A stretch of DNA of 64,000 nt from Cupriavidus neocaledonicus (lineage in GTDB: Bacteria; Pseudomonadota; Gammaproteobacteria; Burkholderiales; Burkholderiaceae). Numbering within the stretch: the first letter of the stretch is position 1; each line of letters opens with the position of its first letter. Below, piece by piece: positions 57,413-64,000 of the stretch. The stretch is from assembly GCF_000372525.1 (NCBI RefSeq), contig NZ_AQUR01000101.1, forward strand, positions 124,001 through 188,000. Reading direction: 5' to 3'. Under the pieces are notes generated by a model, which was given only the letters and a program-made list of their open reading frames with translations, made no database searches and was not told where the DNA came from. The position numbers and the translations under genes were made by a program.

Positions 57413-58171
57413 ATGAGACTGGCCAACAAGGTAGCGATCGTCACCGGCGCAGGTTCCGGCTTCGGCGAAGGCATTGCCCATACCTTTGCGCGCGAGGGCG
57501 CCAACGTGGTGGTGGCCGACCTGCGCGAGGACGCCGCCGAGCGCGTCGCCGCGGCGATCCGCGACGCCGGCGGGCGCGCCCGCGCGGTACGCGCCGATGT
57601 CTCGCGCGAAGCCGATACCGAGGCCATGCGCGACGCCGCCCTGTCCGTCTTTGGCGACGTGCATATCGTCGTCAACAACGCCGGCACCACGCATCGCAAC
57701 AAGCCCATCCTCGAAGTCACCGAGGACGAGTTCGACCGTGTCTACGCCGTCAACGTCAAGAGCATCTACTGGTCGGCGCGCGCGTTCGTCCCGCATTTCC
57801 GCCGGCGCGGCGGCGGCGTGTTCGTCAATATCGCTTCCACCGCCGGCATCCGGCCGCGGCCGGGGCTGGTCTGGTACAACGGCAGCAAAGGCGCGGTGAT
57901 CACGGCGAGCAAGGCCATGGCCGCGGAGCTGGGCCCGGACAATATCCGCGTCAACTGCGTCAACCCGGTGATCGGCGCCACCGCGCTGCTCGAGGAATTC
58001 ATGGGCATGCCCGACACGCCCGAGAACCGCGCCAGGTTCCTCGCCACCATCCCGATGGGCCGCATGTCGACGCCGCAGGACGTGGCCAACGCCTGCCTGT
58101 ACCTGGCCTCGGACGAAGCTGCCTTCATCACCGGCACCTGCATCGAAGTGGACGGCGGCCGCTGCGTCTGA
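57413..58171 (+). CDS. Short-chain dehydrogenase/reductase
   Basis: A 252-residue classical SDR. The coenzyme motif TGAGSGFGEG is at residues 11-20, NNAG follows near residue 87, and the catalytic YNGSK is in the segment LVWYNGSKGAVITASKA, with a serine upstream (NIASTAG). An Asp (ADLRED) after the second strand suggests NAD(H) preference. It probably oxidises a sugar, polyol or hydroxy acid taken up by the MFS transporter downstream. Strong ribosome site (GAGGAGACAAGC). Confidence 0.9.
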   Translation: MRLANKVAIVTGAGSGFGEGIAHTFAREGANVVVADLREDAAERVAAAIRDAGGRARAVRADVSREADTEAMRDAALSVFGDVHIVVNNAGTTHRNKPILEVTEDEFDRVYAVNVKSIYWSARAFVPHFRRRGGGVFVNIASTAGIRPRPGLVWYNGSKGAVITASKAMAAELGPDNIRVNCVNPVIGATALLEEFMGMPDTPENRARFLATIPMGRMSTPQDVANACLYLASDEAAFITGTCIEVDGGRCV

Positions 58172-58260
58172 CGCCACGCCGCTGGCGTCTTTCTGCCGGC
58201 CCAGTCGTACCGTAGCTGTAAGAACGCGTCACACAGAAACGCATTTCCTCAGGAGACAGC

Positions 58261-59568
58261 ATGACAACGACCGCAGTGAACCCCGGCGTCAGCGACGCCG
58301 CCTTCGAAGACGCCACCTACCGCAAGGTCAGCTGGCGCCTGGTGCCCTTCCTGCTGCTGTGCTACGTGGTGGCCTACCTGGACCGCGTCAACGTGGGCTT
58401 CGCCAAGCTGCAGATGCTGAACGACCTGAAGTTCAGCGAGACCGTCTACGGCCTGGGCGCCGGCATCTTCTTCATCGGCTACTTCCTGTTCGAAGTGCCG
58501 AGCAACGTGATCCTGCACAAGGTGGGCGCGCGCATCTGGATCGCGCGCATCATGATCACCTGGGGCGCGATCTCGGCGGCGATGATGTTCGTCACCACGC
58601 CGACCATGTTCTACGTGCTGCGCTTCCTGCTCGGCATTGCCGAGGCCGGCTTCTTCCCCGGCATCATCCTGTACCTGACCTACTGGTACCCGGCCAACCG
58701 GCGCGGCCGCACCACCACCTTCTTCATGACCGCGATCGCACTGTCGGGCGTGATCGGCGGGCCGCTGTCGGGCTGGATCATGCAGTCCTTCGATGGCCAC
58801 AACGGCTGGGCCGGCTGGCAGTGGATGTTCCTGCTGGAAGGCATTCCGTCGATCCTGGTGGGGCTGTGGGTGCTGGGCTACCTGGATGACCGCATCGCCC
58901 ACGCCAAGTGGCTGTCGGCCGAAGAGAAGGCGCTGCTGGAGCGCAATATCGCCAGCGAGAACGCGCACAAGGAAGACCCGCCGATCCGCACCGTGTTTGC
59001 CAGCCCGCGCGTCTGGCTGATGAGCGCGATCTACTTCTGCTTCGTCATGGGCCTGTACGGCGTCAGCTTCTGGCTGCCGACCATCATCAAGCAGACGGGC
59101 GTCAAGGGCGCGCTCGATATCGGCCTGCTGACCGCCATCCCCTATGGCTGCGCGGTGGTCGGCATGGTGCTGATGGCCTACAGCGCCGACCGCAGCGGCG
59201 AGCGCCGCTGGCATATCGCGGTGCCGGCGCTGGCCGGCGCCGTCGGGCTGCTGCTGTCGGTGCAATGGCATGGCGACACCACGCTGGCGATGGTGGCGCT
59301 GACGCTGGCGACGATCGGCATCCTGACCACGCTGCCGCTGTTCTGGAGCCTGCCCACGGCGTTCCTGGCCGGCACCGGCGCGGCCGCGGGCATTGCGCTG
59401 ATCAACTCGCTGGGCAACCTCGCCGGTTTTCTCAGCCCGTATGCGGTGGGCTGGCTCAAGGACCTGACCCACAGCACCGATTCCGGCATGTACCTGCTGG
59501 CCGCGTGCCTGGTGGTTGGCGCCGCGCTGACGCTGTCGGTACCGAAGCGGCTGGTGAGCCGGAAGTGA
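58261..59568 (+). CDS. MFS transporter, anion:cation symporter (phthalate/sugar-acid) type
   Basis: A 435-residue inner-membrane symporter with twelve expected helices. The N-terminal segment VVAYLDRVNVGFAKLQML is typical of the anion:cation symporter group (phthalate, tartrate, galactonate, glucarate carriers). It also contains GAISAAMMFVTTPTMFYVLR and FLLGIAEAGFFPGIILYLTY. Probably imports an organic anion that the upstream SDR and aldehyde dehydrogenase act upon; the substrate is not deducible. An AGGAGACAGC ribosome site precedes ATG 58261. Confidence 0.9.
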   Translation: MTTTAVNPGVSDAAFEDATYRKVSWRLVPFLLLCYVVAYLDRVNVGFAKLQMLNDLKFSETVYGLGAGIFFIGYFLFEVPSNVILHKVGARIWIARIMITWGAISAAMMFVTTPTMFYVLRFLLGIAEAGFFPGIILYLTYWYPANRRGRTTTFFMTAIALSGVIGGPLSGWIMQSFDGHNGWAGWQWMFLLEGIPSILVGLWVLGYLDDRIAHAKWLSAEEKALLERNIASENAHKEDPPIRTVFASPRVWLMSAIYFCFVMGLYGVSFWLPTIIKQTGVKGALDIGLLTAIPYGCAVVGMVLMAYSADRSGERRWHIAVPALAGAVGLLLSVQWHGDTTLAMVALTLATIGILTTLPLFWSLPTAFLAGTGAAAGIALINSLGNLAGFLSPYAVGWLKDLTHSTDSGMYLLAACLVVGAALTLSVPKRLVSRK

Positions 59569-59740
59569 TGTCGCGCGCGCGCCGCTTGCCGGCGCGAATG
59601 CGCTGTCGGCTGACGCGGATGTAGGACCACGCCCGGCAGTGTCGCCTATTCCCGGGCTCTAGCATGGAAAAGAGACACCCGGAGTGATCCCGACGGGGTC
59701 CTCCGGGGCATCGATTCCCAAGCTTGCCAAGGAGGCCACG

Positions 59741-60577
59741 ATGCCGCAACTGCTCCCGTTTGCCCCTACCCGTTCACTGAAGGTGGTCGAAGCGCGGCTG
59801 GCCCGCCGCTCGCGCGTGAAGCGCCTGGTGCTCGCGCTCAGCGCCGGCGTGATCGCGCTGCTCGCCCTGGTGCCCGCCGCCAGCCATGCACAGGCGCCCG
59901 TGGTCGAGCCCAGTCCCGTGCCGGCAACCCCGGCCGCGCCTGCGACTGCTGCACCGGCTCCCGCGCCAGGCACCATGGCACCGACGCCGGGTGTCGCTAC
60001 GCCGCCCGCCGCGACCGTGCCGCCGGCCGCGACCGTGCCCCCCTCCACCACTGTGCCGCCAGCGGCCACCATGCCGCCCGAGACCCTGCCCGCGCCTGGC
60101 ATAACGGCTCCGGCCACGGCCGCGCCGCCGCCAACGGCTTCACCGATGCCCGCGCCCACCGGCACGCCGCCCGCGGTGCCCGCGCCGCCGCCGGTAGCAG
60201 CCCCGGCCCAGCCCCGGCCGCCGCTGACCGTGCCGTCCCCGCCGCCGCCACGTGACGCAATGGTGCCGCGCCAGGCCGGCCCGGTGTCATATATCTGCGG
60301 CGGCGTGGCCGAGGACGAGCAGGTCGCGCTGCAATCGCAGGCGCGCAAGTACAACATGAGCCTGCTGTTCACGCAGGGCGCGCGCGGCGAATACCTGTCG
60401 GATGTCGACGTCAGGCTGATGCGCGGCGGCAGGGAAGTCGCGAGCTTTGTCGCGGACGGGCCGCGCTGCCTGCTGAAGGCGCCGTCGGGCACGTACAACG
60501 TGCGCGCGACCTATCAGGGGCGGACCAGGACCATGAGCGTCAGCACCAACAGCAAGAATGCGCAGATGCGGTGGTAG
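59741..60577 (+). CDS. Exported proline-rich protein of unknown function
   Basis: A 278-residue protein with an N-terminal membrane or signal segment (about residues 28-50; LVLALSAGVIALLALVPAAS, HAQAP cleavage). About residues 50-190 are low-complexity Pro/Ala/Thr with short repeats of TVPPAA type. The C-terminal globular part (about 190-278) starts VSYICGGVAEDEQVAL and includes RCLLKAPSGTYNVRATYQG, resembling a beta-sandwich domain. The ATG at 59741 has an AAGGAGG ribosome site. It may be a periplasmic or envelope linker protein. No family recognised. Confidence 0.7.
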   Translation: MPQLLPFAPTRSLKVVEARLARRSRVKRLVLALSAGVIALLALVPAASHAQAPVVEPSPVPATPAAPATAAPAPAPGTMAPTPGVATPPAATVPPAATVPPSTTVPPAATMPPETLPAPGITAPATAAPPPTASPMPAPTGTPPAVPAPPPVAAPAQPRPPLTVPSPPPPRDAMVPRQAGPVSYICGGVAEDEQVALQSQARKYNMSLLFTQGARGEYLSDVDVRLMRGGREVASFVADGPRCLLKAPSGTYNVRATYQGRTRTMSVSTNSKNAQMRW

Positions 60578-60621
60578 TGGGGCTGAAGCACTGATGCGCT
60601 TTGCATGACCGCTTGGGTACT

Positions 60622-60740
60622 CCCTCTCCCGCGTGCGGGAGAGGGTTGGGGTGAGGGCAGGAGTATCCACGAAGTGAAGGTTCTCGCTATTGCCACCGCT
60701 CGCCCTCACCCCCGCCCCTCTCCCGCACGCGGGAGAGGGG
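60622..60740. repeat. Inverted pair of REP-like palindromes
   Basis: CCCTCTCCCGC/GCGGGAGAGGG (60622-60645) and CCCCTCTCCCGC/GCGGGAGAGGGG (60715-60740) flank a spacer, with GGGGTGAGGG after the first and CCCTCACCCC before the second, so the two units are in opposite orientation, like a BIME. They lie between convergent genes. Confidence 0.85.
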
Positions 60741-60749
60741 AGCAAACCC

Positions 60750-63700
60750 TCAGCCTGGTGGCCCATCCCCCAGCATCTGCGCCACCGACCCCGCCGTCCC
60801 CGCCGCGCGCTCGCCCAGCAGGCGGTGCAGCGTCCCCAGCAGTTCATCCTCGTTATACGGCTTGCCCAGGTACACGTTGACGCCGATTTCCTCGGCGTAG
60901 CGGCGGTGCTTGTCGGCGGTGCGCGAGGTGATCATCACCAGCGGCAGGTGCGCGAGGCGCGCGTCGGAGCGCACGTTGCGGGTCAGGTCGAAGCCGTCCA
61001 TGTGCGGCATCTCGATATCGACCAGCATCGCATCCGGCATCACGTCCTGCAGCTGCTTGAGCGCGTCGACCCCGTCGCGGGCCAGCACCACGTGGTAGCC
61101 CGCGCGCCCCAGCAGGCGCTGGGTGGCCTTGCGCACGGTCAGCGAATCGTCCACCACCATCACGGTGGGCTGCGCCGCCAGTCCCGGCACGGGCTCGGCG
61201 GTGCCGTCGCCCGCCAGTTCCGCGACCGCCCCCGGTGGCGCGGCCACGGCCTGCCCTGGCTGCGATGACGACCGCGGCGGATCCAGCGGCAGCGACCGGC
61301 CACGCTCGCGCACGAAGCGCTGCGCCAGCACCACCGGGTTGTAGATCAGCACGATCTCGCCGTCGCCGAGCGTGGTCGCGCCGGCGATGCCCTCCAGCCG
61401 CGCCAGGTGCGGGCCGATATGCTTGACCACCACTTCGCGGTTGCCGACCACGTCGTCGACATGCACGGCGACGCGCTCGGCGCCGCTGCGCACCACCACC
61501 ACGGGCGAGTACTTGCGCCCCGCGGGCGCGCCCTCAACCTGTTCCAGCAGCGCGCCGAAGTAGAAGAACGGCACCTCGGCGCCGGCCACGGTCACTCGGC
61601 CGCGGTTGTACGCGTCCAGCAACGCCGGCGCGCGCAGTTGCTGCACCTGGTCGATCATGCCGCTGGGTACCGCATAGCGGCGCGCGCCCAGCGCGATCAC
61701 CAGCACCTGCGTGATGGCGGTGGTCAGCGGCAGGTGCACGGTAAAGGTGGTGCCTTGCCCGGGCTGCGAGGCCAGCGTGATGCGACCGCCCAGCGCCACG
61801 GTCTCGGCGCGCACCACGTCCATGCCCACGCCGCGGCCGGCCAGCTCGGACACCGCCTCCGCGGTGGAAAAGCCGGGGGTGAAGATCATCTCGGTCAGGC
61901 GCGCCTCGCTGGCGTCATCGTCCGGCGCCAGCAGCCGGCGCTCGACCGCGCGGGCGCGGATGCGCGCCAGGTCCAGCCCGCCGCCATCGTCGATGAAATG
62001 CAGCACCACTTCGTTGCCTTCCTGCTGCACCTCCAGCGTAAGCGCGCCGGTGGCGGGCTTGCCCGCGGCACGGCGCTGCGCGGCGGGCTCGATGCCGTGC
62101 GCCACCGCGTTGCGGATCAGGTGCTCGATCGGGCCGGCCATGCGGTCAAGCACCGAGCGGTCGATCTCAACCGTGCCGCCCTTGATCAGCAGCCGCACTT
62201 CCTTGCCGGTCTCGGCCGCGGCCTGCCGCGCGACGCGGTAGAGCCGCTCGGCCAGCGCGTCGAACTGCACCATGCGCGCCTGCATCAGCCCGCGCTGCAG
62301 TCCGCGCGTCAGCCGCGCCTGCGCGGCCAGGTCGCCGGCGGCGCGGTCGAAGCCGCGCTGCAGGTTCTGCTCGACGGTGGCGACGTCGTTGACCGACTCG
62401 GCCATCATCCGCGTCAGCTCCTGGAAGCGCGTGAAGCGGTCGAACTCGAGCGGATCGAATTCCTGCTTGTGCTGTGCGTCGGCAATGCGCGATGCCATCT
62501 GCGATTCGGCCTGGATCTCGATCTCGCGCAGCTGGCCGCGCAAGCGCGCGACGTTGTCGTTCAGTTCGCCCAGATAGGCGCGCATCGCCTCGAGCTCGCT
62601 GTCCAGGCGCGCGCGCGTGGCGCCGACCTCGCCGGCCTCGTTGATCAGCGTATCGAGCGCACGCGCCTGCACGCGCACCAGCGCGCGCTGCGGCTCGGCC
62701 GATACCAGCGGTGCGAACGGGGCCAGCGGCGCGGCCGGCGGCATCGGCACCATCACGTCGGCCGGTCCCGGCACCGCGGGCAGTTCAGGCACAACCACCT
62801 CTGCGGCGGATACGCCGGAAGCTTCGGCGTCTTCAGGCCGCACGGCGGCGTCGGCCGGCTGCGGCGGATCGGCCAGGCCGTTGACCACATCGGCATCGTC
62901 GGCCGGCAGCAGGCGGCCGGCCTGCAAGGCCTCGGCATGCGCCAGGATGCGGTCGTACCAGGCGTAGAGCCGCTCGAACACCTTCGGCGCAACCGGCTGC
63001 TGCGCCTGCCCGCGCAGCGTGCCGTCGAGCAGCGTCTCCATCTCGTGCGCGGCCTGTCCCAGCGCCATCGCGCCGGCCATGCGCGCGCTGCCCTTGAGCG
63101 TATGCAGTGCGCGCAGCACCAGGCCGCCGTGGCGCGCGTCGGCGGGCGCGGCTTCCCAGCCGCGCAACAGCTTGCCCAGTTCGGGCAGCGAGCCCTGCGC
63201 CTCTTCCAGGAAGATCTGCACCAGTGCCGGGTCGGGTGCGGTGCCAGGGTCAGCGGCGGGCGCCTCGGGCGCGCGCGGCGCCGTCGGCAGCGCGATCACC
63301 ACCGCATCCTGCGCGCAGACAGGCGGCACGGCAGGGGCGGCAGCGGCTGCCTGGGTTGCGTCGGCCGGCGGCACGGCGGGTGCGGCCTGTGCCGCCGGCG
63401 GCTGGCGGCCAAACACTTGCGCCATGGCGTCATCGGCCTCGGCCGGCGGCGGCGCGGGCACTGCCACGCGCGGGCGCAGCAGCGCGCGCTCGCCGAACTC
63501 GACCAGGCTGCGGCGCAACGCGGCATCGGACTGCGGCCAGATGCCCGCGGCAAACTGGTGCAGCATGCCGCGCATGCGTTCGGCGGCCTGCTCCAGCAGG
63601 CGGAAATCGCCCGCATGCATCGCCACCGGATGCGAGCCCAGCTGCAGCAGCAATGCTTCCAGCGCCTCGGCGATCTCGCGCACCGGCTCCAGGCCGACAG

Positions 63701-64000
63701 TCGACGCGCTGCCCTGCAGCGTGTGGGCCACGCGCAGCGCCAGCTCGCTCGGGCACGGATGGGCTTCATGCCGCCATTCGGAGATATCGATGGCGAACTG
63801 GCGCAGCAGGCCATCGGCCTCCTGCAGGTAGACGTTGTACAGCGCCAGGCCGATTCGCACCGGACCGACGACCTTGTAGTGATCGTCCTCGTCCGACAGG
63901 GCGCCGGCCAGGCGGAAGGGGATCACGTTGTGGTCGGGCGTGCCGGTGTCGGCAGGGGCGCCGGTATCGGTGTCCGCGATGGCGGCCGCCTCCGGATGTC
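60750..64000 (-). CDS. CheA-type hybrid histidine kinase (PilL/ChpA-like), N-terminus outside the window
   Basis: A large chemotaxis-type kinase of at least 1,083 residues; the frame stays open to the right edge, so the start is missing. Two Hpt domains are seen: the phosphorylated histidines lie in HTLQGSAS (codon 63723-63725) and HTLKGSAR (63102-63104). Then come a dimerisation region, the ATPase with N-box HLIRNAVAHGIEPAA, G1 (FIDDGGGLDLARI) and G2 (GRGVGMDVVRAE), a CheW-like domain, and a C-terminal receiver (VMVVDDSLTVRKATQ, LVDIEMPHMDGFDL, MITSRTADK). This layout fits PilL/ChpA, which controls type IV pilus twitching. Confidence 0.9.
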   Translation of the reverse strand, partial: HPEAAAIADTDTGAPADTGTPDHNVIPFRLAGALSDEDDHYKVVGPVRIGLALYNVYLQEADGLLRQFAIDISEWRHEAHPCPSELALRVAHTLQGSASTVGLEPVREIAEALEALLLQLGSHPVAMHAGDFRLLEQAAERMRGMLHQFAAGIWPQSDAALRRSLVEFGERALLRPRVAVPAPPPAEADDAMAQVFGRQPPAAQAAPAVPPADATQAAAAAPAVPPVCAQDAVVIALPTAPRAPEAPAADPGTAPDPALVQIFLEEAQGSLPELGKLLRGWEAAPADARHGGLVLRALHTLKGSARMAGAMALGQAAHEMETLLDGTLRGQAQQPVAPKVFERLYAWYDRILAHAEALQAGRLLPADDADVVNGLADPPQPADAAVRPEDAEASGVSAAEVVVPELPAVPGPADVMVPMPPAAPLAPFAPLVSAEPQRALVRVQARALDTLINEAGEVGATRARLDSELEAMRAYLGELNDNVARLRGQLREIEIQAESQMASRIADAQHKQEFDPLEFDRFTRFQELTRMMAESVNDVATVEQNLQRGFDRAAGDLAAQARLTRGLQRGLMQARMVQFDALAERLYRVARQAAAETGKEVRLLIKGGTVEIDRSVLDRMAGPIEHLIRNAVAHGIEPAAQRRAAGKPATGALTLEVQQEGNEVVLHFIDDGGGLDLARIRARAVERRLLAPDDDASEARLTEMIFTPGFSTAEAVSELAGRGVGMDVVRAETVALGGRITLASQPGQGTTFTVHLPLTTAITQVLVIALGARRYAVPSGMIDQVQQLRAPALLDAYNRGRVTVAGAEVPFFYFGALLEQVEGAPAGRKYSPVVVVRSGAERVAVHVDDVVGNREVVVKHIGPHLARLEGIAGATTLGDGEIVLIYNPVVLAQRFVRERGRSLPLDPPRSSSQPGQAVAAPPGAVAELAGDGTAEPVPGLAAQPTVMVVDDSLTVRKATQRLLGRAGYHVVLARDGVDALKQLQDVMPDAMLVDIEMPHMDGFDLTRNVRSDARLAHLPLVMITSRTADKHRRYAEEIGVNVYLGKPYNEDELLGTLHRLLGERAAGTAGSVAQMLGDGPPG

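Noticed and set aside
59900-60260. Repetitive Pro/Ala/Thr-coding DNA, considered as a tandem repeat element
   Set aside because: The short repeats are imperfect codon-level Pro-rich linker sequence within a single gene, not a distinct DNA repeat element.

Overview
The window looks like a contiguous piece of a betaproteobacterial chromosome, most likely Cupriavidus (the Ralstonia eutropha group, Burkholderiaceae). The evidence is high GC with GC-ending codons, a tmRNA tag ending YALAA, two tandem cyanophycin synthetase genes, the serC-pheA-hisC-tyrA-aroA-cmk-rpsA order, the nadE-glnB pair, and an alcohol dehydrogenase matching in length and type the multifunctional fermentative enzyme of C. 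necator. Species is inferred from recall of families, not from a search. I saw no insertion sequence, prophage, rRNA operon or CRISPR array.

Layout. 1-8.4 kb: rpsA (partial), cmk, aroA, tyrA, hisC, pheA and serC on the minus strand form the aromatic amino acid/serine supercluster, interrupted by a small opposite-strand DUF2061 gene with a Fur-box-like site; a DUF2059 gene lies upstream of serC. 8.4-14.2 kb: gyrA, divergent ompA, ubiG-gph (overlapping) and ssrA (tmRNA). 14.2-16.1 kb: a second terminator, an orphan fimbrial-type adhesin and a small acidic protein. 16.2-24.4 kb: a cyanophycin locus, in which a DUF1854 gene and an ABC exporter with a zinc ribbon diverge from two cyanophycin synthetases. 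24.7-29.9 kb: cystine-type permease and binding protein without a local ATPase, a GltI-type binding protein, dadA and a divergent LysR regulator. 30-33.5 kb: a CNNM/CBS membrane protein, a frameshifted PAP2 phosphatase gene, a DUF1653-HD fusion and tRNA-Ser(CGA). 33.6-48.7 kb: the usual trxB/ftsK-lolA-rarA-serS neighbourhood, split between lolA and rarA by about 7 kb carrying ferric iron uptake genes (fbpA, fbpB, fbpC), a HEAT-repeat protein, an I78-type lipoprotein and an alcohol dehydrogenase. 48.8-55.5 kb: smr, a TRIC-like channel, glnB, nadE, a FemAB-like acyltransferase, cytochrome b561 and ppa. 55.7-60.6 kb: aldehyde dehydrogenase, a small membrane protein, an SDR dehydrogenase, an MFS transporter and a proline-rich exported protein. 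60.75-64 kb: the C-terminal part of a large CheA-type hybrid kinase (PilL/ChpA-like), which runs off the window.

The most interesting system is the cyanophycin locus: two CphA paralogues diverge from a modified ABC exporter overlapping a DUF1854 gene, with no cyanophycinase in the window, so what the transporter moves or senses is open. Other points worth checking are a promoter apparently written into the cmk coding sequence for rpsA, a probably leaderless fbpC, an in-frame amber codon splitting a membrane/coiled-coil gene, the single-base frameshift in the PAP2 gene, and a family of palindromic repeats found only between convergent genes.
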